Shown here: positions 38,940 through 45,708 of the stretch, piece by piece
How positions within the stretch are numbered: position 1 is the first letter of the stretch
Layout: every line of letters begins with the position of its first letter
Virus record (IMG/VR): IMGVR_UViG_3300033998_000339
Span: 1 to 45,964 of that record
Direction: 5' to 3' (one strand)
Source: a virus
Length of the DNA stretch: 45,964 bases
The notes under the pieces: generated by a model
Database searches by the model: none
What the model was told of the DNA's origin: nothing
Seen by the model: only the letters and a program-made list of their open reading frames with translations
Position numbers and translations under genes: made by a program

Positions 38940-39695
38940 GTGGTCAAGAAGGTAGTTCTTGACCCAGGCCACGGAGGAATAGACCCGGGAGCAATTGGTC
39001 CCACCGGCGTACAGGAAAAGATAGTTGTTCTGGCTATTGCCCGGCATGCTGCGGACAGACTCCGGCAGCGGGGGGTTAATGTTCGACTTACCAGGGATGA
39101 CGACCGGACCGTAAGCCTGCAGGAGCGGTGCGATATTGCCAACAACTTTGGGGCGAACTGCTTTGTCTCCATTCACGTTAACAGCACCACAAACACACTT
39201 GCAGAAGGGACAGAGGTATACTACTGTGCTGATCCCAAATCTGCCGAGGGATTTACCCTTGCTACGTATTTGAGCCAGAGCCTATCGGGGGTAGGAACCG
39301 GTCAAACTTCTGTCTTTGGTGTTGACCTGGAAGAAATCCCGGCTACCGCTCAGGAAGCGGAGCAGCTGCGCAACCGGGGCGTAAAAGCGGCCCGGTTTTA
39401 CGTTTTAAGGCACACAATCATGCCTGCTGCATTAGTGGAAGTTGCGTTTCTGAGCAACCCCAAAGAAGAAGGCCTTTTGGAAAGTCCAACCTTCCAGGAG
39501 CAGGCGGGTGAGGCCATAGCCCGCGGAATCTGCGCCTATTTGGGCGTGACCTGGGAAAGCGATTGGGAAAAACAGCGCCAGGCGGCGCTTCAGGAACTAG
39601 CCGCAAAAGCCAGGTTCAACTCACCGCATAAGCCTTCGGAGCCCGTGGATATGGGAATGCTGGCCATTATTTTGCAAAGACTGGGGGTAATCTAA
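38940..39695 (+). CDS. N-acetylmuramoyl-L-alanine amidase (endolysin)
   Basis: This 251-residue zinc amidase of the Amidase_3 family cleaves the lactyl-amide bond in peptidoglycan. Zinc ligands H11 (DPGHGG), E26 and the histidine of VSIHVNS are present, with the catalytic glutamate in ALVEVAFLSN. The C-terminal 50 residues are a linker plus short helix, not a typical SH3 or LysM binding domain. The GTG start at 38940 follows GGGAGGTGG. It acts with the holin just upstream. Confidence 0.93.
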   Translation: MVKKVVLDPGHGGIDPGAIGPTGVQEKIVVLAIARHAADRLRQRGVNVRLTRDDDRTVSLQERCDIANNFGANCFVSIHVNSTTNTLAEGTEVYYCADPKSAEGFTLATYLSQSLSGVGTGQTSVFGVDLEEIPATAQEAEQLRNRGVKAARFYVLRHTIMPAALVEVAFLSNPKEEGLLESPTFQEQAGEAIARGICAYLGVTWESDWEKQRQAALQELAAKARFNSPHKPSEPVDMGMLAIILQRLGVI

Positions 39696-40757
39696 ATGCC
39701 TTATGAAACATGGCGGAAACTCATGAACAAATTAACTACTGAACTTAAAGGCGCCGGCGGACTGACCACCGGCGCTTTTCCTTCGTGGCCTGATTTCCGG
39801 GACTATAAATACAATCATCTGGTACCGACGATTAGCGCCGAACAACTGCCAGCCGAGGTAGACTACCGGCGCAATATGCCGCCGGTATGGGATCAAGGAC
39901 AACTGGGTACCTGCGTGGCAGCGGCCTCCTGCTGGGGGTTGAAAGCGTTCCAAGAAATCAGTCAGGGTGATTTCCCGGCTAAAGGTTTGTCTGTAGCATA
40001 TCTTTATGCCCTGTGCAAGCAGCGGGACGGCATTCCGAATGAAGCAGGCACCTATCCACGGGTGGCGTTGAAGGTATTACAGGAAATCGGCGTCTGCACC
40101 GAAGATGTCCTGCCGTACTCCTGGCTGAACACGGATAAGAATGTTCCTCAACCGCCGGTAAACCTGGCTGAGCAGGCGAGTAAATACCGGATCAAAACCT
40201 ATGCCCAAATTTGCGGCATAACTGACAAAAACCGTTCCGGCACTGTGGAAGCCTTAAAACGGGCCATCTGGCGAGAAGGAGTTGTGTTGGCTGCCCTGTT
40301 GGTTTGCTCTAACTTTTTGGAGCCTAAGGATGGAATTATTCCACTCCCGTCCGGCCGGGTCTTGGGAGGACATGCTGTAACTCTTTGCGGCTACAGCGAC
40401 AAACGGCAGGCATTTCTGCTGCGCAATTCCTGGGGGCAGAAGTGGGGAGAAAATGGTTATGCCTGGTTGCCCTACTCCTGGATAACTGCTCGGGATCTTG
40501 ACATCGGTTATTGGTACTTTTTTGAAGCCTGGACTGCCGTAGACATCGCAGTGCCAAAGGCCGCCAGGAAGATTGAGCTTACCGTAGGCGAAAAAGCAGC
40601 AAAAGTAGACGACGTAATCATCCTGACGGATCAAGAACCACTTATCACCAAGGCCGGTAGAACGGTAGTACCGTTGCGCTTCGTCGCGAGCAACATGGGC
40701 TACCTCGTTAAATACGATCATGCGACAAACAAGATTATCATGACCAAGCCGAATTAG
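39696..40757 (+). CDS. Papain-like (C1) cysteine peptidase with Cu-amine-oxidase-N-like domain
   Basis: Residues about 50-280 of this 353-residue protein are a papain-family peptidase. Cys73 sits in QGQLGTCVAAASCW, the histidine in GGHAVTLCGY and Asn in LLRNSWGQKWGENGYAWLPY. Residues about 290-350 (KIELTVGEKAAKVDDVIILT, KAGRTVVPLRFVASNMGY) match the copper amine oxidase N-terminal-like domain, abundant in extracellular clostridial proteins. There is no signal peptide. It starts immediately after the amidase stop. Role in lysis, cell-wall or virion processing is unknown. Confidence 0.88.
   Translation: MPYETWRKLMNKLTTELKGAGGLTTGAFPSWPDFRDYKYNHLVPTISAEQLPAEVDYRRNMPPVWDQGQLGTCVAAASCWGLKAFQEISQGDFPAKGLSVAYLYALCKQRDGIPNEAGTYPRVALKVLQEIGVCTEDVLPYSWLNTDKNVPQPPVNLAEQASKYRIKTYAQICGITDKNRSGTVEALKRAIWREGVVLAALLVCSNFLEPKDGIIPLPSGRVLGGHAVTLCGYSDKRQAFLLRNSWGQKWGENGYAWLPYSWITARDLDIGYWYFFEAWTAVDIAVPKAARKIELTVGEKAAKVDDVIILTDQEPLITKAGRTVVPLRFVASNMGYLVKYDHATNKIIMTKPN
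39751..39779 (+). terminator. Terminator-like hairpin within the peptidase 5' end
   Basis: GCGCCGG (39751-39757) pairs perfectly with CCGGCGC (39769-39775), followed by TTTT. It lies inside codons 19-28 of the peptidase gene. It could end most lysis transcripts and make the peptidase a low-level product, or be chance in a GC-rich frame. Confidence 0.35.
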
Positions 40758-40765
40758 AAGATCAT

Positions 40766-40796
40766 GCACCCCGGAAGGGGTGCTTTTTATTTTTTG
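40766..40796 (+). terminator. Strong terminator ending the late operon
   Basis: GCACCCC (40766-40772) pairs perfectly with GGGGTGC (40777-40783), loop GGAA, followed by TTTTTATTTTTT. It isolates the late genes from the right-end operon. Confidence 0.92.
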
Positions 40797-40835
40797 TAAA
40801 ATGATGCAGTAAGACACAAATTTGAAAACAAGGTG

Positions 40836-40881
40836 TTGACAGTCGCATAGCGACACATTATAATAAGTGTCAGAATGACAC
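40836..40881 (+). promoter_or_regulatory. Repressor-type promoter/operator of the right-end operon
   Basis: TTGACA (40836-40841), 17-base spacer and TATAAT (40859-40864) form a perfect consensus promoter. GACAC (40852-40856) and GTGTC (40867-40871) flank the -10, and GTGTC-AGAAT-GACAC (40867-40881) is a further palindrome. Across about 46 aligned bases it differs from the lytic promoter at 2323 by six substitutions and one inserted base. The repressor and Cro-like protein should therefore act on both. Confidence 0.85.
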
Positions 40882-41211
40882 ACAAAAACAACCAAGGGGC
40901 ACCTTGACAACCGCATATGATTCGCCTGATAGGCGCGGCGGCGGCTGATAAAACGCCCGGCACGGATACACCGGCGGGGACCTCGGCGAGGTCGCAACGG
41001 GCCTGCGTAACAGGGGAGCGATGAACCCGGCTCAGGGATGGGCCAGCCCGATACCAGCCCCGGGGAAGGAGGAAAAAAACAAGGGGCGGGCCAGGGGGGA
41101 GCGGTGAACCAACAGGCAGGCTAAAGACGGCGCGAACCAGCGAGCGAGCGGGCAGGGAGACGATGGTGCCGGAGATAACACAGCAGTCTATACATGGGGG
41201 AGGGCCAAGCA
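40871..41211 (+). ncRNA. GC-rich transcribed leader, putative structured RNA or tiny-ORF chain
   Basis: Between the promoter and the first clear gene lie about 340 bases with no large credible reading frame on the plus strand. Visible stems include AAGG/CCTT (40894-40905) and GACCTC/GAGGTC (40979-40993), plus a CCCGG/CCGGG enclosure around 41025-41066. Two tiny frames overlap as ATGA: 40917-41024 (35 codons) and 41021-41107 (28 codons), the latter overlapping a GTG start (GTGA). Ribosome sites for these are poor. I cannot match it to a known RNA class. Confidence 0.45.
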
Positions 41212-41619
41212 ATGGAGCTGGTATACCATGGTCAAGTAAAGTTTTACCTCGACAGCTTTGTTTGCATTGATGTTCGCTATTTCGATGATTGGTACAATAA
41301 CGATTGCTGGTACATCTCTGTGTATGTGGACCGTAATTACCACCAGAGATGGAGGCTTTCTATATACTGTGCGACCAACGAAGCCTTGGATGCAGCGCGG
41401 TGGCTCGCAGAAAGTTTCAAGACCCAGGGTTTACGGACGCGCGTTAGGCTAAAAGTCGATAAGCCGGCAGAAAAACGCCTTCGCCATATAAGGGAACAGT
41501 ATGGTGAGGCTTGCACACAAAAAAAGGCAGAGTTAACGGATAAAAATATTCCGCATTGGTCAAAGCACAACCCAATTTCCCGGATAGCAAAAATTTTGAT
41601 TACGGAGGTTGGCGAATAA
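41212..41619 (+). CDS. Hypothetical first gene of the right-end operon
   Basis: This 135-residue protein has an N-terminal beta-rich part with many aromatic residues (FVCIDVRYFDDWYNNDCWYI, VYVDRNYHQRWRLSIYC) and a helical basic C-terminal half. ATG at 41212 follows GGGGGAGGG; the upstream ATG at 41194 lacks a ribosome site. Its stop overlaps the ravA start (TAATG), so translation is coupled. No family is recognised. Confidence 0.65.
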   Translation: MELVYHGQVKFYLDSFVCIDVRYFDDWYNNDCWYISVYVDRNYHQRWRLSIYCATNEALDAARWLAESFKTQGLRTRVRLKVDKPAEKRLRHIREQYGEACTQKKAELTDKNIPHWSKHNPISRIAKILITEVGE

Positions 41620-42737
41620 TGCGCAATAAGTTTCTGAGCATCGAAAAGGAATTAAATAGCGCCTATCTTGAGCGCCGGGAGGTCATCCGGGGCTTGCTGG
41701 TGGGCCTGCTCGCTCGCCAGCATGTTCTCTTGCTGGGACCACCTGGTACGGCGAAATCGGCCCTTGCGGAGGATATTTGCAGTAGAATCGGCGGGCGCTA
41801 CTTCCGCTGGCTGCTTGCCCGGACGAGCACACCGGAGGAACTGTTCGGGCCGGTTAGCCTCAAGGCACTGGAGAACGACAGCTACCGGAGGGTTACATCC
41901 GGCAAGCTCCCGGAGGCCGACATTGCCTTCCTTGACGAAATCTGGAAGTGCAATTCCGCCGTCCTGAACAGCCTGCTCACCGTGGTAAACGAGCGGCTGT
42001 TCTTCAATGACGGGCAGCCGGTGCAGGTTCCGCTGCAAATGCTCGTCGGGGCATCAAATGAACTCCCGGAAGACCGGGAGGAACTGGGGGCACTTTGGGA
42101 TCGTTTCCTCCTGCGCTTCGTGGTGTCTTACATCAAAGACCCGCGCAGCTTTGAAAAGCTCCTGGCGGGCGCAGGCGCAGATGGGCGCACCACGATCACC
42201 GCGCAGGAACTTGCCCAGGCCCAAGCGGAAGTCCAGCAGGTGGACATAAGCAAGGTAATCCGGCATATCGCTACCTTGCGGCAGAAGATGTTTGAGCTGA
42301 ACATCCCGGTTTCTGACCGCAGGTGGAAGCAGAGCCTCGACCTTATCCGGGCACACGCCTGGCTGGAAGGACGGGCACAGGCGGCAGAGGACGACCTGGC
42401 GATCCTGGCCGCAGCTCTCTGGCAGGAACCGGGGCAGATCGTCCAAGTGCGGCAGGCGATCATGGCCCTGGCGAACCCGCTTGATCAGGAAGCCCAGGAC
42501 CTACTGGACCAGGCGATGGAAGTCTGGCAGAACGCCATGCAGGCCCCAGATGAGAAAGCATCCTCTGTCGGTGCAGAAGCCAACGCCAAACTGAAGAAAA
42601 TAGCCAAGCGCCTGGAGGAGCTGCAGCGGGAAGCCCAGGCAAAAGGCAAGAGCGACGCCCGGATCGCCGAGGCCCTGTTTCAAGTGATTGGCTGGAACAA
42701 GGAGGTGGTTGCAAAGTGCTTGGGCATCCAGATTTGA
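41619..42737 (+). CDS. ravA: RavA-like MoxR-family AAA+ ATPase
   Basis: This 372-residue ATPase has Walker A GPPGTAKS (40-47), RTSTPEELFGPVSLKALE (the MoxR/RavA pre-sensor region), Walker B AFLDEIWK (D106-E107), sensor LVGASNELPE and VSDRRWKQSLDLIRAHAWL. These closely follow Escherichia RavA. It is much shorter than the 498-residue E. coli protein and lacks most of the LARA discoid domain that binds LdcI. RavA hexamers work with ViaA as chaperones for respiratory and iron-sulfur proteins and affect aminoglycoside sensitivity. A phage role is not known. Confidence 0.88.
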   Translation: MRNKFLSIEKELNSAYLERREVIRGLLVGLLARQHVLLLGPPGTAKSALAEDICSRIGGRYFRWLLARTSTPEELFGPVSLKALENDSYRRVTSGKLPEADIAFLDEIWKCNSAVLNSLLTVVNERLFFNDGQPVQVPLQMLVGASNELPEDREELGALWDRFLLRFVVSYIKDPRSFEKLLAGAGADGRTTITAQELAQAQAEVQQVDISKVIRHIATLRQKMFELNIPVSDRRWKQSLDLIRAHAWLEGRAQAAEDDLAILAAALWQEPGQIVQVRQAIMALANPLDQEAQDLLDQAMEVWQNAMQAPDEKASSVGAEANAKLKKIAKRLEELQREAQAKGKSDARIAEALFQVIGWNKEVVAKCLGIQI

Positions 42738-44149
42738 GCAGCTTCCTGGGGGTGTCGGAAGAAACCTTCCGGCACCTCGCACCGGGCAAGAACAATATCC
42801 ACCAAGACAAATACGACCGCACTTTATTTGACGAACTGATGGCGGCAAGCGACAAGCTGATCGACCTCGCAGCTAAGGGTCCGGCGACATTCCCGGCGCT
42901 GCTCCGGGACATCTGGGCGACTTATTACAAGACGGCCCCGGAGCTGATGCCGGAGGAGCGCGTCGATGTCGTACACCGGGTAAACCGCCCTTTCGTAGAA
43001 CGGCTGCAGGAAGATAAGACAGTGCAGGAAACCCGCCTGGTGACAATGCTTGACGAGCTTTCGGCAGGCGTCGCCACCATCGAGACCGGACGCAAGCTTC
43101 TGGAAGAATTAAAGCAGCGCCCGGAACTGGAAAAGGCGATGGAATACGCCCAGGCAGCAGCTAACCATGCCGCCGAAGGCTCAAATAGGCCAGCAACGGA
43201 GCTGGCCGACCTGGCGCAGCAAACACTCCAGCAAGCGGCCAGGGAAGTGCGCCGGACGGTGCGGGCGGTAGCGGAGGCCGGGAAAGAGAAAGCGGAAGAG
43301 CTGCAACAGGCCCTCGCCGGGTGGGGCCTGGAGCCGGGCGACCTGAAACGAGTGCCGATGGAAGAGCGGCTGAAGCTGGCTGAAAGGCTAACCGGGCCAA
43401 AGCTGAAGAAGCTTGCCGACCTGGTTGGCCGCTTCCGCAACCTGGCCCGGGCGCGGCAGAGGGAGAAACTGAAGAAGGAGCGGGACGAGCTACACGGGAT
43501 CACCGTCGGCGCGGATCTGTCCCGCGTCCTTCCAGCAGAACTGGCTATGCTCAGGCATCCCTTGCGCCGCCTGGACTTCTACCGGCGGTACACGGAGAAG
43601 CAGCTCCTCCAGTACGAGCTGCTGACAAAGGAGAAACTGGGCCGCGGCCCGATCATCTGCCTGGTGGACGCCTCCGGCAGCATGAACGGGGAGCCGATGG
43701 ACTGGGCGGTGGCGGTGGCCCTCGCCCTCCTGGACACCGCCACAAGGCAGAAGCGCAAGGCGGCAGTGATTTTCTTCGATACCCGCGTCCTGGCAGAGTA
43801 TCTTTTCACTCCAGGGGAGCGGGATATTGAAAAGTTTGTGGCAATCGCCACTACGGGCACGGCAGGCGGGACAGACTACGTTCCGGCACTTACCCGCGCA
43901 ATGGAACTGATGATCATGGACGGCTACGACAAGGCGGACATCGTGATGGTCACAGACGGCATCTGCCAGGTACCGGATACATTCCTGCAAGGCTTTTTTG
44001 AGTACAAGAGAATTTTCAACTTCCGCGTTTGGTCAGTCCTCATCGGATATGGATCACCCCGGGAGCTGACCCGCTGGTCTGACCGGGTGTGGCAAACTGC
44101 CCGGCCATCAGAAGGGGTGGCCGGAGAAATTTTCGAGGAGGTATGGTAA
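42716..44149 (+). CDS. viaA: ViaA-like VWA-domain protein
   Basis: This 477-residue protein is close in length to E. coli ViaA (about 483). An N-terminal helical domain with long coiled segments (about 60-290) leads to a C-terminal VWA domain. Its MIDAS has DASGSMNG (Asp318), a threonine in GTAGGTDY and MVTDGIC. ViaA stimulates the RavA ATPase and probably selects substrates. It starts at GTG 42716 after GAGGTGG, inside the end of ravA (22-base overlap), which would keep the two products balanced. Gene order ravA-viaA is the same as in enterobacteria. Confidence 0.88.
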   Translation: MLGHPDLSSFLGVSEETFRHLAPGKNNIHQDKYDRTLFDELMAASDKLIDLAAKGPATFPALLRDIWATYYKTAPELMPEERVDVVHRVNRPFVERLQEDKTVQETRLVTMLDELSAGVATIETGRKLLEELKQRPELEKAMEYAQAAANHAAEGSNRPATELADLAQQTLQQAAREVRRTVRAVAEAGKEKAEELQQALAGWGLEPGDLKRVPMEERLKLAERLTGPKLKKLADLVGRFRNLARARQREKLKKERDELHGITVGADLSRVLPAELAMLRHPLRRLDFYRRYTEKQLLQYELLTKEKLGRGPIICLVDASGSMNGEPMDWAVAVALALLDTATRQKRKAAVIFFDTRVLAEYLFTPGERDIEKFVAIATTGTAGGTDYVPALTRAMELMIMDGYDKADIVMVTDGICQVPDTFLQGFFEYKRIFNFRVWSVLIGYGSPRELTRWSDRVWQTARPSEGVAGEIFEEVW

Positions 44150-44242
44150 ATGTACCGGGAGGTAGACTGCGAAAAGTGCAAAAACTACGACAAGAAGTGC
44201 GAAGAGTGCGAGCACTACGAGCGGGACCTATACGCTTACTAA
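44150..44242 (+). CDS. 30-residue zinc-knuckle mini-protein
   Basis: ATG at 44150 follows the viaA stop without a gap. The product, VDCEKCKNYDKKCEECEHYE in its centre, has C-x2-C-x6-C-x2-C, enough for one zinc site or an iron-sulfur ligand set. GAGGAGGT lies upstream within viaA. It is highly charged. A small metal-binding partner of RavA/ViaA is an attractive inference, given their link to metal-protein maturation, but untested. Confidence 0.6.
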   Translation: MYREVDCEKCKNYDKKCEECEHYERDLYAY

Positions 44243-44270
44243 AGAAAAATTTACGGGAGGAGAATGACAA

Positions 44271-45236
44271 ATGGCAAGAGTACCTAAAACAAGCGATCTG
44301 ATAGCTGTCGAAAAAGCGCTTAACGTGGAGGTAAAATACCTCGGGGCTTTGGCCTGGTATTCGATCAGCGACTGCCTCATCACCCGCAACCAGTTAGCAG
44401 AACGACTATCCCAGGCAGGTCTGGAAGAAAGGTTTCTCCCCGGTGAACTAAACATTCGTGACGCTTTCCGCCGGGCCTGCCACGCCGGGGAGCGCAAGCG
44501 GGAACCTGCCGGCGACAATAATTTTGTGAACATCCTTATTCGCCAGGTAAAGGCAGATTCAAGAGATATGGTTGTCCAAGTAGTAAAGGAGGTTGTAGAC
44601 GCTAAAAATATTCGCCTTTCTTATGAACCTATGGTGGAGCTTACTTTGCTTGATGGAGAGATCACCGTGCGGGAACTGGTCGATGTTTTGCCCGAAGACA
44701 TTGCCATAAATGCGGCTTATGCTATCGTCAACAGGTTCCAGGTGGTAAAGAACCATTACGAGGGTTACCACATACGTGACCTGGTCATGCGAGTACTCCG
44801 GGAATGTGACCCGGTTGCTGTCCGGCCATCCGGTGGCGTGTACTTCGTTCCTCAGGTGCACGAAGAAAAACTCCAGGCGCTTAAATCCTTCGTCAATAGT
44901 CTGGCTGAATACAGCGTGACCAGTAATACATCTTCCATGTGGAGTATCCCGGTGATCGACGTAGAAGAACACCGGCAAATGATCCGGGTATCCCTGGAGG
45001 AGCAGGTGAATGCGGAATCCGAACGACTGATTTCTGAGATGACCGAGATTATTAAGAGCGGGAAGACCATCAGACAGAAGACGGCAAAACAGTATATCGA
45101 CCGGGTAAGGAACCTGGCGCGGCTGGTGAAGGACTATAAAGACCTGTTGGAAACAAAGAGCATCAGGGCCGAATCTAACCTTGAGTTTGCTCTCATAGAG
45201 GCCCAAAAACTGCTGATGAATGCGGAGGCTGCATAG
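44271..45236 (+). CDS. Conserved phage hypothetical, possibly DUF6744-like
   Basis: This 321-residue protein resembles phage proteins I have seen grouped with MoxR and VWA genes; DUF6744 is my best guess and is not certain. The N-terminal third (LIAVEKALNVEVKYLGALAW) is followed by mixed alpha/beta (FQVVKNHYEGYHIRDLVMRV, RPSGGVYFVPQVHEEKLQAL) and an extended C-terminal coiled coil (about 235-315). GGGAGGAGAATGACAA precedes the ATG. It is likely the substrate or effector of the ATPase/VWA pair, by context only. Confidence 0.65.
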   Translation: MARVPKTSDLIAVEKALNVEVKYLGALAWYSISDCLITRNQLAERLSQAGLEERFLPGELNIRDAFRRACHAGERKREPAGDNNFVNILIRQVKADSRDMVVQVVKEVVDAKNIRLSYEPMVELTLLDGEITVRELVDVLPEDIAINAAYAIVNRFQVVKNHYEGYHIRDLVMRVLRECDPVAVRPSGGVYFVPQVHEEKLQALKSFVNSLAEYSVTSNTSSMWSIPVIDVEEHRQMIRVSLEEQVNAESERLISEMTEIIKSGKTIRQKTAKQYIDRVRNLARLVKDYKDLLETKSIRAESNLEFALIEAQKLLMNAEAA

Positions 45237-45250
45237 AGAGGGGTACAGCC

Positions 45251-45457
45251 ATGAATAACTGGAATGACCTACCGGCTGTCTTAACCATTGAAGAAACGGC
45301 CCGCTTTCTGCGGCGGGGATACAGGTGCGTGTTACAGCTTTGCCACCGGCACGATTTTCCTGCCATAAAGCTGGGCCGCCGGTGGATGATAAACAGGGAT
45401 GGGCTTCGCCGGTGGCTGGAGCAGCAAACCGAACAAAATTCCTCCACCCTGCCGTAA
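45251..45457 (+). CDS. xis: Excisionase-like winged-helix protein
   Basis: This 68-residue protein has the MerR/excisionase-type domain LTIEETARFLRRGYRCVLQL followed by FPAIKLGRRWMINRDGLRRW. It should bind near attR and bias integrase towards excision. It lies next to the right arm sites and attR, and at the end of the operon controlled by the repressor-type promoter at 40836. That arrangement ties excision to induction. GAGAGGGG precedes the ATG. Confidence 0.85.
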   Translation: MNNWNDLPAVLTIEETARFLRRGYRCVLQLCHRHDFPAIKLGRRWMINRDGLRRWLEQQTEQNSSTLP

Positions 45458-45469
45458 GGCGGGTGGAGG
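45441..45469. terminator. Hairpin at the xis stop
   Basis: CCTCCACCC (45441-45449) pairs perfectly with GGGTGGAGG (45461-45469) with an inner GCC/GGC pairing; the xis stop codon lies in the loop. There is no clean T tract on the plus strand, whereas the minus-strand side has AATTTTGTT. It may end the operon or insulate attR. Confidence 0.5.
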
Positions 45470-45470
45470 A

Positions 45471-45493
45471 ATTACTGCAATTTTACTGCAATG
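45471..45493. other. Putative integrase arm-binding sites, right
   Basis: Two copies of TTACTGCAA at 45472-45480 and 45483-45491 match the left pair in order, orientation and 11-base spacing. Only bases 10-11 of the repeat unit differ (AA/TT). They lie 113 bases inside attR. The 113-base stretch between them and the core (45494-45606) holds no gene and may bind Xis. Confidence 0.6.
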
Positions 45494-45606
45494 CATCTAC
45501 ATAAGTACTTCCAAACCGGCATTTGTAATACATTGCCAATTCCTCAATGCCTTGAAAATACAGTGTTTATCATTTTTAGATGTTGGTTGACGAATACTTC
45601 TCATAA

Positions 45607-45662
45607 TTGACGCGCAGAAGGTCGTAGGTTCAATTCCTACCCCGCCCACCAGGAAAATCAAG
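45607..45662. repeat. attR core, displaced tRNA-Val 3' end
   Basis: It is identical to 50-105 over 56 bases and carries the original 3' part of the tRNA including CCA. It lacks the 5' half, so it is not a functional tRNA gene. Confidence 0.93.
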
Positions 45663-45682
45663 TGTAGTCGGCCCATCATTCG

Positions 45683-45708
45683 CCTTCCTGAACGGAAGGT
45701 TTTTCTTT
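45683..45708 (+). terminator. Original host tRNA terminator
   Basis: CCTTCC (45683-45688) pairs with GGAAGG (45694-45699), loop TGAAC, followed by TTTTTCTTTT. It lies 32 bases after the displaced CCA and would terminate the tRNA transcript in the uninfected host. Confidence 0.75.

Larger units (their letters stand above)
50..45662. mobile_element. Complete siphovirus-type prophage integrated in tRNA-Val
   Basis: The element is bounded by a perfect 56-base direct repeat of the tRNA-Val 3' end. Its unit length is 45557 bases, measured repeat start to repeat start. It holds integrase, repressor, early/replication, packaging, head, tail, lysis and excisionase modules in the usual temperate siphovirus order. 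No gene looks broken and all key packaging and head genes are full length, so it may still be inducible. This is an inference: no inducibility evidence is visible in sequence alone. Tape measure, tail tube and tail-chaperone genes without a contractile sheath indicate a long non-contractile tail. Confidence 0.95.

Noticed and set aside
40254-41212. Long minus-strand frames opposite the peptidase gene and leader region
   Set aside because: No ribosome sites, low-complexity Pro/Arg/Ser composition, and they run through the strong terminator and promoter on the other strand.
45497-45679. Minus-strand frame containing GVGIEPTTFCAS across attR
   Set aside because: This is the well-known false peptide produced by translating the reverse complement of a tRNA 3' end.
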